From Verrucomicrobiota bacterium (GTDB taxonomy: Bacteria > Verrucomicrobiota > Verrucomicrobiia > Limisphaerales > JAEYXS01), in NCBI GenBank assembly GCA_023431185.1, contig JAEYXS010000091.1, forward strand, positions 1 to 53,650: DNA of 53,650 nt, given 5' to 3'. This document shows positions 25,677 through 34,144 of this stretch, one piece after another. The notes below the pieces were generated by a model. The model searched no databases. It was not told where the DNA came from and saw nothing but the letters and a program-made list of their open reading frames with translations. The position numbers were made by a program, and so were the translations under genes. The first letter of the stretch is position 1. The number at the start of each line of letters is the position of its first letter.

Positions 25677-28226
25677 ATGAAACTGCTTAAGCTCGTCTGT
25701 ATCACGGCTGTCAGTCTGGTGGCCGGCACGTTCCTGCTCTCCGCGCAGCCACTGGTAGAGCCCGCACCCGGCCGTTACTTCATCTCACCCACCGGCAATG
25801 ACCAATGGACGGGCAAGCTGGTGGGGCCGAATGCGACCCGCACGGACGGGCCTTTCGCGACGATCGGGCGCGCGCTGGAGGAGATGCGCAAGCAACCGTT
25901 CAAGTGTGCCACGTATGTCCGCGGTGGCATCTATCCTCTCGCCCAGCCAGTGGAGATCAAACCGGAGGATTCGGGGCATACGTTAACGGCATATCCGGGC
26001 GAGAAGCCCGTGCTGAGCGGGGCGATGCAGATACGTGGCTGGAGCAAATCCCCGACGAACGATGTCTGGATGGTGAGGATCCCGGAAGTGCAGACGAAGC
26101 GCCTGTTCTTCGGCCAGTTCTGGCTGGATACGGAACTGCAGATCCGCGCGCGTTACCCGAACTTCGTTCCGGCCGATCCGTACACAGGCGGCTGGAATCA
26201 TACGGCCAGCGAAGGAGCGGGTGCCGGTGCGTTCGGTTCTTTCATCTCCCGGATCAATAATCCCGGTGATTGGGTGGAGTGGAGTGTGGATGTGCCGGTG
26301 GCAGGGACTTACCGCGTGGCTTTCCTCTATGCCGCGCAGAACGCGCAGGCGGGCTTCAACAACATGGCAGGCCGCTGCTCCCTTCAGGCCGGCTCGGAGC
26401 AACCGGCGATGTTGCAAAACCTGCCGGATACGCAGGGTGCCTATCGCTGGACTGTCGTAGCCAATCTGAATCTGGCACAGGGACCGCAGGTGATCCGCTG
26501 GAACAATCTGCAAGGCGGGTTCATCAATCTGGACGCCATCGCCTTAAGTGATGATCCGGCGTGGAACGCCGCGCTCAGCGCCACAGGCAGTGCCCTCGCC
26601 AGGCCGGTCGCCGGACGGCAATTGCTGGTCATCCAGGCGGAAGCCCTGAGCGGAGCCAATGCCAGGGATATGATCCGCCCCGCCCTGGCGGTGACCGGTG
26701 CGCGGGGACGGTTCCAGTTCCGGGCGGGCGACTTGAAGTTGTATCCCAAGTCGCCGGAGGCCGAGATCCATATGTTCCCGGGTGCCGGTCAGGCCAGTAC
26801 GATCATGCAGGTGCGCGGCTTAGACCCTGAGAAACGAATCGTGACGTTGCACCCGAACAGCAATTCCGCGCTGGAGATCATGCCGGGCAACCGGTACTTC
26901 ATCGCGAATGCGTGGGAAGAATTGGACGCACCCGGTGAATGGTTTCTGGACCGGCTGACCGGCACCCTTTCCTTCTGGCCACCGCGCGCCGGTTTCCAGG
27001 ATCAGACCGCCTTCGTGCCGGTGCTGGACCGCCTGCTGGAGTTCAAAGGCGATCCGGCCCGCAACAAGTGGGTGGACGGTTTCATCATCAAAGGTTTTGA
27101 ATTCCGCCATACGACCTATTCACGTCTGGTCCAGGTCACCGCGCCCAATGATGCGGCCGTATGGTTCGCCGGGGCCCGCAATTGCGTGCTGGAAAGCAAC
27201 CGCTTCGTGAACCTGGGCGGCTATGCCGTGCGGCTGGAGAACAGATCGACGGGCAATGAGATCGTCGGGAATGAGATGACGCACTTGGGCCAAGGGGGCG
27301 TGCTCTTTCACGGTGCGGCGGCCACGCAAGCGACCAGCAATCTCGTCGCCGGCAACTGGATCCATCACGTGGGTGAAGTTTACAAACATGTGGCGGGCGT
27401 ATCCATCGCGAGCGGCAGCGGCAATCGCATCACCCACAATCTGTTTGAGCATCTGCCCCGGACCGCCGTTTCGGTCCGGAGTTCCGACGCCGCCAATTAC
27501 TCCCACAACAATGTGGTGGAGTATAACGACATCCAGTTCACCAATATGGAGACAGTGGACAGCAGCGCGATCGAGACCACCGGACGGCATCGCAAAGATA
27601 CGGGCAATCTCATCCAGTATAACCGCATCCGCGACACGGGCGGACTGGGCACCGACACCGAGGGCAAGTTTCGCACGCCGTATCGCACCTGGGGCATCCA
27701 ACTGGACGAATACACCAGCGGCACCGTGGTCAAAGGCAATGTCGTGCTCCGCAGTGTGCTGGGGGGCGTAGGGGTGTTGGGCGGGAAAAACAATCTGATC
27801 GAGAACAATGTGTTCGTGGATGGAAGCGAGCATCAGGTCTTCTATCAAGCCGTGGACACCTCGAGCGTAAGCAACCGCTTCACCCGGAACATCATTTCCT
27901 TCAAGGAAGGTCCGGCGACGCTCTTCCAACATGCCGGCAACTGGGCCAACACGATGCTGGCCCAGTCCGATAGGAATCTTTTCTGGCACGCCCAAGGCGA
28001 GAACTATTTCACCGGAAACAAGATCACTCCGCGAGGCGCGTTCAAAATGTGGCAGGCGAGCGGGTTCGACAAGAACTCGATGCTCGCCGATCCGATGTTC
28101 ACGAATCCGGCGCAAGACATCTACCAACCCGCCAATGCTTCACCGGCCAGGCAGCTTGGTTTCGAGAGCATCCCGTTCGAGAAGATCGGCCTGCAGGGGT
28201 TTGAACGTTCGTGGAAAAAGAAGTGA
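25677..28226 (+). CDS. secreted right-handed beta-helix protein with CBM-like insert
   Basis: The ATG at 25677 has GAGG just upstream and gives 849 residues with a signal peptide (cleavage near LSAQP). The N-terminal part (YFISPTGNDQWTGKL) is the usual DUF1565/beta-helix opening. About residues 190-310 form a beta-sandwich resembling CBM6/35 (NPGDWVEWSVDVPVAGTYRV). The C-terminal half carries parallel beta-helix repeats with N-x-I/V-x-x-N patterns. Such proteins are secreted polysaccharide lyases or hydrolases of PL/GH families; no catalytic triad is evident to me. It is followed at once by the PL6 lyase gene. Confidence 0.85.
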   Translation: MKLLKLVCITAVSLVAGTFLLSAQPLVEPAPGRYFISPTGNDQWTGKLVGPNATRTDGPFATIGRALEEMRKQPFKCATYVRGGIYPLAQPVEIKPEDSGHTLTAYPGEKPVLSGAMQIRGWSKSPTNDVWMVRIPEVQTKRLFFGQFWLDTELQIRARYPNFVPADPYTGGWNHTASEGAGAGAFGSFISRINNPGDWVEWSVDVPVAGTYRVAFLYAAQNAQAGFNNMAGRCSLQAGSEQPAMLQNLPDTQGAYRWTVVANLNLAQGPQVIRWNNLQGGFINLDAIALSDDPAWNAALSATGSALARPVAGRQLLVIQAEALSGANARDMIRPALAVTGARGRFQFRAGDLKLYPKSPEAEIHMFPGAGQASTIMQVRGLDPEKRIVTLHPNSNSALEIMPGNRYFIANAWEELDAPGEWFLDRLTGTLSFWPPRAGFQDQTAFVPVLDRLLEFKGDPARNKWVDGFIIKGFEFRHTTYSRLVQVTAPNDAAVWFAGARNCVLESNRFVNLGGYAVRLENRSTGNEIVGNEMTHLGQGGVLFHGAAATQATSNLVAGNWIHHVGEVYKHVAGVSIASGSGNRITHNLFEHLPRTAVSVRSSDAANYSHNNVVEYNDIQFTNMETVDSSAIETTGRHRKDTGNLIQYNRIRDTGGLGTDTEGKFRTPYRTWGIQLDEYTSGTVVKGNVVLRSVLGGVGVLGGKNNLIENNVFVDGSEHQVFYQAVDTSSVSNRFTRNIISFKEGPATLFQHAGNWANTMLAQSDRNLFWHAQGENYFTGNKITPRGAFKMWQASGFDKNSMLADPMFTNPAQDIYQPANASPARQLGFESIPFEKIGLQGFERSWKKK

Positions 28227-28228
28227 GC

Positions 28229-29620
28229 ATGAAGCATCTCCAACACGGTTTCCGCCTCATCTTGCTCACATGCCTGGCCGGGATGCTTCAATCAACCGGT
28301 CTTGCGGCAGAACATGTCGCAGCAAATCCGGCGGAGTTCGCGGCACTGCAAAAGCAGCTCAAAGCAGGCGATGTCCTGACCCTCAAGAACGGTACCTGGA
28401 CGGATGCCGCCCTGCTCTTGGAGGCACAAGGCACGGCCGAGAACCCTATCACCGTGCGGGCGCAAACTGCCGGGCAAGTGGTGCTGACGGGCAAATCGCG
28501 GCTGCGCCTCGGCGGCCAGCATCTGGTAGTGGAAGGCTTGTGGTTCAAGGGCGCGGGCGACCGCAAGGACGATGTCATCGAGTTCCGGGCCAGCTCCACC
28601 AAACCGGCGCTGAACTGCCGTGTCACGGCGTGCGCCATCACGGATTACAATCCACCCAGCAAGAAGCGGGATTACAAATGGGTATCGCTGTATGGCACGA
28701 GCAATCGCGTGGATCACTGCTACTTCTCCGGGAAATTGCACGCGGGCACCACGCTGGTGGTGTGGGTGGGCGAGCAGCCGAATTATCACCGGATCGACCA
28801 CAATCACTTCGGGCCGCGTCCGCGATTGGGCGAAAACGGCGGCGAGACCATCCGCGTGGGCACAAGCGATGTGTCGATGAACAACTCGCGCACGACGGTG
28901 GAGTTTAATCTGTTCCAGGAATGCAACGGCGAGGTGGAGATCGTCTCCAACAAATCGTGCGAGAATGTTTACCGGCACAATACGTTCCTGAACAGTGAAG
29001 GGGCGATGACGTTGCGGCACGGGAACCGATGCGTGGTAGAAGCGAACTATTTCTTAGGCAACCATCGAAAAAACACAGGCGGAGTTCGCATTATCGGCGA
29101 GGATCATCGGGTCATCAACAATCTCTTCTCCGAATTGGGTGGCGAGGAGACGCGCTCGGCATTGACGTTGATGAATGGGCTGCCCAACTCGCCGTTGCAC
29201 GGTTATTTCCAGGTGAAACGGGCAGTGATCGCGTTCAACACGTTCCGGAACTGCAAATCATCCGTGCTGATCGGGTTCGTGAGCGACAATCCAAAAGGGG
29301 CGAATCTCCCGCCGGTGGACTGTGTCTTCGGGCATAATCATATGGAGTCCGCCAAAGGACCGCTCTTCATGCTGGCCACACCGCCAGTGAACTGGCAGCC
29401 CTTAGGAAACGTGATCATCGGGATGCCAGGAACTTCGCTTCAAGAAGGAACCGAATCTGAGGAATTGGCCAAAGCTTTTCAGACTGTTACCGAGGACATC
29501 GAAGGTCAGCCGCGCGGAGCCATGAAGGAGGCCGGCTGCGACCAGAAATCCGATGCACCTGTCAAATACAAGGCTTTGACGAAGGAGACGACGGGGCCGG
29601 GGTGGTTGCAGGCACGGTGA
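28229..29620 (+). CDS. secreted polysaccharide lyase family 6 (chondroitinase B/alginate lyase type)
   Basis: The protein has 463 residues from the ATG 2 nt after the preceding stop, with a signal peptide (cleavage after LAA). It is a right-handed beta-helix with the PL6 signature: NGGETIRVG, a calcium site with acidic residues in GEVEIVSNKS, catalytic Lys242 and catalytic Arg263 in LRHGN. The 21-residue spacing is the same as that between Lys250 and Arg271 of Pedobacter chondroitinase B. PL6 enzymes cleave alginate or dermatan sulfate by beta-elimination. The substrate cannot be decided from sequence alone. Likely co-transcribed with the beta-helix gene. Confidence 0.92.
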   Translation: MKHLQHGFRLILLTCLAGMLQSTGLAAEHVAANPAEFAALQKQLKAGDVLTLKNGTWTDAALLLEAQGTAENPITVRAQTAGQVVLTGKSRLRLGGQHLVVEGLWFKGAGDRKDDVIEFRASSTKPALNCRVTACAITDYNPPSKKRDYKWVSLYGTSNRVDHCYFSGKLHAGTTLVVWVGEQPNYHRIDHNHFGPRPRLGENGGETIRVGTSDVSMNNSRTTVEFNLFQECNGEVEIVSNKSCENVYRHNTFLNSEGAMTLRHGNRCVVEANYFLGNHRKNTGGVRIIGEDHRVINNLFSELGGEETRSALTLMNGLPNSPLHGYFQVKRAVIAFNTFRNCKSSVLIGFVSDNPKGANLPPVDCVFGHNHMESAKGPLFMLATPPVNWQPLGNVIIGMPGTSLQEGTESEELAKAFQTVTEDIEGQPRGAMKEAGCDQKSDAPVKYKALTKETTGPGWLQAR

Positions 29621-29625
29621 ACGCT

Positions 29626-31032
29626 TCAAGCCAGCGAAGGCATATCAAAACCATATCCGAACGGAGCCCGGTTGATCGAATCCAGTGAGATGCGGCCCTG
29701 CTGAATCGTCAGGCTCGGCCAGCCTTTCGCGCTGGCGTAATACAGGTCGGGGTGCGAGGTGAGCACTTGTTGCTGCACTTCCGCTGAATAGGCTGAGAGG
29801 CCGGCGACGTAGTGATGGCCGTTGCGTTCCACGCTTTCGATACCCAGCGCGGCCATCACGGCAAGATCTTGCAGGAGGGCGATGGGACCTTGGTTGCAAA
29901 GGTCTTCGCCGCTCATGAGCCAGGGGCGTTGCGGATTGGTGCGCTGGTGGTGCAGGAGGAGGCAGCGGTTCGCGAGACCTTTGAAGACGCCTTTGCAATT
30001 CTTATGGCTGGTGCCCACGTAACCCAGCGAAAGGGCGCGCGGCAGGCTGGTCCGATCACTGTCGGATTCATCGATGATCATGGGCGGGCGATGCGGCCAG
30101 GCGCGCAAGGCATCACCCACGGCATCGCTGAGGGCATGATCCCGATGGAGCGGTTGCTCCACGAAAAGGAGATGTGGCAGAAAAGCCTTCAGCGATGGTT
30201 CGGCCTGCAAGGACTCCCAGAAGGCGCGAAAGGCGGCGATAGTTTTGAACTGTTCATTGCCGTCCAGGCTGAAGGCGTAATCGGCCGGGGCGTGCCGCTC
30301 CAAGAGCGTGGCAATCTGTTGCAGGCGGGCAAGGTCGCTGGCGGGCTGGCCGTTCACCTTGAGTTTAAAATGCCGCAGGCCATAGGTGCGGATGCAGTCC
30401 TCGAGCGATTGGGGCAAGCCGTCGTGGAGGTGGGCGGATTCGGGGATATCCGCTGCGGAAAGCGGATCGGCCAGGCCGACGGTGTGACGGGCGATGATTG
30501 AGCTCAGCGGTTGCGACGGCAGAAAGTCGCCGGGCTGCCTGCCGGCCAGTTCGGGATGGATTTCTGTAAGGCGGATGCCAAAGACGTTTTCATGGAGGAG
30601 CGTCGCGAAGAGTTTGCCCGAGGCACGGCACACCGCATCGATCAAAGCGCGCTCGACGAGCGAGGTGCCGAAGTGGACGAGCAGCGGTGGCAGGTTCTGC
30701 TCCCTGCCCCATCGGTCTTGCGCGTGCTCCAGCTCCAGCCAAAGGTCAAAGACGCTTTCACCATTCTTCCCGCGCGCAAGCTTAAGGGCGTGCTGGATGA
30801 CGCGCAGCATCTCCTCGATCTCCAGCAGCGGGTCTTTCTCAGGAATTTTGGTGAACCATTTGGGAGGCAGCAGATCGGAAGAGGTGCCCTCGACGCGGCG
30901 GCCATCGATCTCGCAGACGAGTCGAACGAAGACCTGCGGCATCTCCGTCATGGTGGCGATGCCATACCGGAAGGGCATCCGCGTATGCAGATCGATGCGA
31001 TGGAGACGGCCTTCCAGGATGCGGATGTTCAT
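29626..31032 (-). CDS. enolase-superfamily enzyme (mandelate racemase/muconate lactonising type)
   Basis: The ATG at 31032 gives 468 residues. The superfamily layout is visible: an N-terminal capping domain, a K-x-K motif (HFKLKVNG), and metal ligands in FSLDGNEQF, LFVEQPL and MIIDESDSD. Enolase-superfamily enzymes abstract a proton next to a carboxylate, as in acid-sugar dehydration or dipeptide epimerisation. It is longer than the usual 350-400 residues and I could not place it in a named subgroup. It is convergent with the PL6 gene, 5 nt apart; an acid-sugar role would fit that neighbour but is not shown. Confidence 0.75.
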   Translation of the reverse strand: MNIRILEGRLHRIDLHTRMPFRYGIATMTEMPQVFVRLVCEIDGRRVEGTSSDLLPPKWFTKIPEKDPLLEIEEMLRVIQHALKLARGKNGESVFDLWLELEHAQDRWGREQNLPPLLVHFGTSLVERALIDAVCRASGKLFATLLHENVFGIRLTEIHPELAGRQPGDFLPSQPLSSIIARHTVGLADPLSAADIPESAHLHDGLPQSLEDCIRTYGLRHFKLKVNGQPASDLARLQQIATLLERHAPADYAFSLDGNEQFKTIAAFRAFWESLQAEPSLKAFLPHLLFVEQPLHRDHALSDAVGDALRAWPHRPPMIIDESDSDRTSLPRALSLGYVGTSHKNCKGVFKGLANRCLLLHHQRTNPQRPWLMSGEDLCNQGPIALLQDLAVMAALGIESVERNGHHYVAGLSAYSAEVQQQVLTSHPDLYYASAKGWPSLTIQQGRISLDSINRAPFGYGFDMPSLA

Positions 31033-31112
31033 GCTGCGGGGAAAACGTAGAGGATACAGTGGCAAACCGAAAGCCTGTGTTTTCTGGGAATGGGAGGCCG
31101 GTTGAAAAAAGG

Positions 31113-31148
31113 TTTTAACCACAGATTCACACAGTTGGACACGGATTA
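31113..31148 (+). repeat. dispersed ACCACAGAT/ACACGGAT repeat
   Basis: Copy of an intergenic repeat made of 'aaccacagat' and 'acacggatt' units about 10-12 bp apart. Related copies are at 35093-35160 and 36255-36317, with a short one at 12861. Confidence 0.7.
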
Positions 31149-31186
31149 CGGAGCGCCGGTCTCCGAATTGGCGAGCGCTTGTCTGT

Positions 31187-31329
31187 GGAGCGCGGCTTTT
31201 AAGCCGCCTAAATATTCCTCAGCAAAAGCAGCGTTGAAAACGCCGACCCACCCACTCACATACAATCGCTACAGCCGTTCTTAACCCGGTTGGTTTTCGG
31301 ATATTTAGGCGGCTTAAAAGCCGCGCTCC
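31187..31329. repeat. 143-bp REPIN-like element, copy A
   Basis: A perfect 29-bp inverted repeat (31187-31215 and 31301-31329) flanks 85 bp. Each arm contains its own palindrome (gcggcttttaagccgc). The inner edge ttggttttcggatat is shared with copy B (32945-33094). A separate small palindrome, cggagcgccggtctccg, lies just left at 31149-31165. These, with the 31113 repeat, fill the 383-bp gap between the enolase-like and ferritin-like genes. Confidence 0.9.
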
Positions 31330-31414
31330 TTCGTGACCTTAAAATGTTGCAAGCAGTCAAATCACATACAGTTCCGCTAAAGACAAAATCGGGCGAATCT
31401 GCCATAGTGACGGG

Positions 31415-32839
31415 ATGAGCCAGTATCAGTCTTACAAGAATCTTCCGGCGCTTGCAGGCGTCTGCTCGATGGATGAAGCGCAACGGACCGGCCTTTCAGT
31501 GGATGCATGCGTCCACCGGCTCAAGCGGTTTCATTACGCCTTCAAGCGGTTGCACCACCTCTTCACGGCGCGCATCACGGCAGAGCCGGTCTATGAATTG
31601 AAGATGGGTTTCAGTTATCACTCGCATCTCTGCGCAGAGCATGTCAGTGCGCTGCGTAAACGCGTGGGCGAGATGCGGGAGCCGCCACTGGGGTTGGATG
31701 TGGTGCCGGACAAGAGCCTCGAATTGTTCTTCAACGAAATTCTCAGTGCGCCAACCACGGAGGAGTTGTTGCTCGGGGTCTATGAGAAAGCGGTGCCGGC
31801 TTTGAAGGCGGGACTGGAGCGGCATCTGGCGGAGACTAACCCGTTGGTGGATCATCCTTCCGTGCGCGTGGTGCGGCATGCGTTGCTGGAGTTGAATGAT
31901 ATTTTGGATTACGGGACGAAGGCAGTTGCTTGCGTTGTTTCCGGACAAGCCCGGGAAGCAGCGAAAGGCTGGCTCACGTTGCTGGATGATTGTCTCGCGG
32001 CGGCCGGTGGATTGGATGGCGCGACGGAGGCGGTGCAAAAGAATCTCCCACTGCAGCACTCAGCCAAGCCGTACAAATTCGATGGCTTTCCGAAGCGCGA
32101 TGAGCGGTTTCCGGACCCTTACAACATGGGCGTGAATGCTGAAGTGTTCCTGTACGACGAGCAGTTCACGCCCGATCCGAAGACGCTGATGATGTTTTAC
32201 AAACGGCTGCGCGAGATCGATGTCCCGGAGATGATGGCGAGCATCATCGCGGAGACGCCGGACAAGCCGTGGGGCTACTACCAGGACATGACGCGGCAGC
32301 TCTGGGACGAGGCGCGCCATGCGATGATGGGCGAGGTCGGTTTCGCGAATCTCAATATCAACTGGCCGGAGAAGGTGATGGTGAACTTCACGTGGTCCAT
32401 GGCGCTGAACACGCAACTGAAGCCCATCGAGCGGCATGCGGTGCTGTATTTCATCGAGCAAGGGTTGATGCCTAAGACGGGCAAGCGCTTCGAGTGGGAA
32501 GTGGGCCTAGCTTCACACAATCCGCTCGCGGGCCTATTCCAAGACTATGATTGGGCGGATGAAGTGCTGCACGCCCGCGTGGGACGCGACTGGTACGTGA
32601 GCCAGATCGGCGACGCCAAACAAGCCGTGCAATACGGCGACGAATGCTGGTCCAAGGTGCTCATGGGCTGGACCACCTGGCGCGATGAGGGCCACACCCA
32701 ACACCGTAACTGGTGGCCGGAGCTCTATACGGCAGCGTGCCAGACCTGGGGCATTGAGCCTGATCCCAAGGTGCTCGCCTACAACGTCAGCTACGAAAGC
32801 GTGCGGGCGGATTTGAAGGATTTGAGCGCTTCAGCGTAG
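31415..32839 (+). CDS. ferritin-like (di-iron carboxylate fold) protein
   Basis: A 474-residue soluble protein. Its C-terminal half carries two E-x-x-H motifs in long helices (WDEARHAMMGE near residue 303 and ADEVLHARVGRDW near 383), and additional E/H residues lie in the N-terminal helices (for example AEHVSALRKR). This is the ligand pattern of ferritin-like di-iron proteins. Oxidase, oxygenase or iron storage roles are all possible. The start ATG at 31415 gives a good initial segment. It stands alone, between two REPIN-like elements. Confidence 0.65.
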   Translation: MSQYQSYKNLPALAGVCSMDEAQRTGLSVDACVHRLKRFHYAFKRLHHLFTARITAEPVYELKMGFSYHSHLCAEHVSALRKRVGEMREPPLGLDVVPDKSLELFFNEILSAPTTEELLLGVYEKAVPALKAGLERHLAETNPLVDHPSVRVVRHALLELNDILDYGTKAVACVVSGQAREAAKGWLTLLDDCLAAAGGLDGATEAVQKNLPLQHSAKPYKFDGFPKRDERFPDPYNMGVNAEVFLYDEQFTPDPKTLMMFYKRLREIDVPEMMASIIAETPDKPWGYYQDMTRQLWDEARHAMMGEVGFANLNINWPEKVMVNFTWSMALNTQLKPIERHAVLYFIEQGLMPKTGKRFEWEVGLASHNPLAGLFQDYDWADEVLHARVGRDWYVSQIGDAKQAVQYGDECWSKVLMGWTTWRDEGHTQHRNWWPELYTAACQTWGIEPDPKVLAYNVSYESVRADLKDLSASA

Positions 32840-32850
32840 AAACCTGAAAC

Positions 32851-32880
32851 GGCAGGGCGAGACTCCGTCGAGCCCTTGCC
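32851..32880. repeat. short palindrome of the GGGCGAGAC type
   Basis: ggcagggcgagactccgtcg, followed by agcccttgcc, forms an imperfect hairpin (gggc...gccc) 11 bp beyond the ferritin-like gene. It may act as a terminator, though no T tract follows. Similar hairpins are at 33166-33189 and 35187-35208. Confidence 0.6.
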
Positions 32881-32944
32881 AACCCTTAAAGCATCCATTC
32901 ATCAGTTGCCGGAGCATGGAAATTCGAGCGCATAATGCAAAAGA

Positions 32945-33094
32945 GGAGCGCGGACTTCAGTCCGCCTCAATGTCCATAAGCAAAGCTGGCGCAAAAAACT
33001 TTGAGTGCAGTGATTAAAGAAACTCCTCAAAAGCCACTGCTATTTTCAAGCCGCTTGGTTTTCGGATATTGAGGCGGACTAAAGTCCGCGCTCC
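32945..33094. repeat. 150-bp REPIN-like element, copy B
   Basis: Terminal 31-bp inverted repeat (32945-32975 and 33064-33094) with two mismatches. Each arm holds a palindrome (gcggacttcagtccgc, gcggactaaagtccgc). The arm stem differs from copy A (actt/agt versus cttt/aag), but ggagcgcgg and ttggttttcggatatt are the same. A further hairpin is at 33166-33189. Together they fill the 414-bp gap before rmlA. Confidence 0.9.
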
Positions 33095-33165
33095 TTTGCG
33101 AGATCGACAGCCACGATGTCTCCATGTCATTGCAGTTGAGCGTACGAAAATCTCGAGGTCTGGTC

Positions 33166-33189
33166 AGGGCTCGAGAGGACTCTCGCCCT
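33166..33189. repeat. short palindrome 65 bp before rmlA
   Basis: agggctcgagaggactctcg followed by ccct: arms agggc(t)cgagag and ctctcgccct. It is of the same general type as 32851-32880, and close enough to rmlA to be in its leader. Confidence 0.6.
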
Positions 33190-33253
33190 ACCAAAGATTA
33201 CGGAGCATTTTCGTGCTGGATTAGTTGGCCGGGGTTTTCAATCCTAGCCTCAA

Positions 33254-34144
33254 ATGAAAGGCATCATCCTGGCCGGTGGCGCGGGGTCGCGGTTGTATCC
33301 GCTCACGCTGGTGGCGAGCAAGCAGTTGCAGCCCGTCTATGACAAGCCAATGGTCTATTATCCGCTGACCACGCTGGTCGAGAACGGCATCCGCGAGATC
33401 TGCCTGATCTCCACGCCGCATGACCTGCCCCGCTTCAAACAGTTGCTGGGCGATGGCAGCCAGTGGGGCATCACGCTGGAATATCGGGAACAGGCTAAGC
33501 CTGAGGGCATTGCGCAGGCCTTTCTCATCGCGGAATCGTTCATCGGCAAAGACAGCGTGACGCTCATCCTTGGCGACAACATTTTCTACGGTGGCGACGT
33601 CTTCTCGAAAGCGTTCAGCGAATTCCAGAACGGGGCCGTCATCTTCGGCTATCATGTGAATGATCCGCGGCGGTATGGTGTGGTGGAGTTCGACAGTGCT
33701 GGCAAGGCCATCTCCATCGAGGAAAAGCCCAAGGTGCCGAAGAGCAGCTATGCGGTGCCAGGCCTGTATATCTATGACAACCAGGTGGTGCCGCTGGTGA
33801 AGGCGCAGAAGCCTTCGGCGCGCGGCGAACTGGAGATCACGGACCTGAACGTGGCGTATCTGAAGCAGGGTAACATGAAGGTGTATGGACTGGCGCGCGG
33901 GTTCGCCTGGCTGGATGCCGGGACGAGCAGTAGTTTGCATGAAGCCTCCTCCTACGTGCTGACCATCGAACGGCGGCAGGGGGTGAAGATCGGTTGCCCG
34001 GAAGAGGCGGCGTTCCGGCGCGGGTTCATCTCGCTGGAGCAACTGGCGGAACTCTGCGGCCGCATCCCGCAGTGCGAGTATCGTGAATATCTGGAGAGCG
34101 TGGTGGCGGAAGCAGAACGTTTGAAATCAGGAGGCGTGTTGTGA
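33254..34144 (+). CDS. rmlA: glucose-1-phosphate thymidylyltransferase
   Basis: A 296-residue nucleotidyltransferase with the full RmlA pattern: GGAGSRLYPLT (8-18), SKQLQPVYDKPMVYYPL, the LGDNIFYG metal/nucleotide segment, and 'RRYGVVEFD' with EEKPKVPKSSYAVPGLYIYD. It makes dTDP-glucose from glucose 1-phosphate and dTTP, the first step to dTDP-rhamnose, and is usually inhibited by dTDP-rhamnose. It overlaps the next gene by GTGA and leads the operon with rmlB. Confidence 0.97.
   Translation: MKGIILAGGAGSRLYPLTLVASKQLQPVYDKPMVYYPLTTLVENGIREICLISTPHDLPRFKQLLGDGSQWGITLEYREQAKPEGIAQAFLIAESFIGKDSVTLILGDNIFYGGDVFSKAFSEFQNGAVIFGYHVNDPRRYGVVEFDSAGKAISIEEKPKVPKSSYAVPGLYIYDNQVVPLVKAQKPSARGELEITDLNVAYLKQGNMKVYGLARGFAWLDAGTSSSLHEASSYVLTIERRQGVKIGCPEEAAFRRGFISLEQLAELCGRIPQCEYREYLESVVAEAERLKSGGVL

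Noticed and set aside
31187..33094. Insertion sequence or transposon flanking the ferritin-like gene
   Set aside because: The paired inverted repeats look at first like a composite element, but each copy is complete in itself, no transposase is present and no target duplication is evident.
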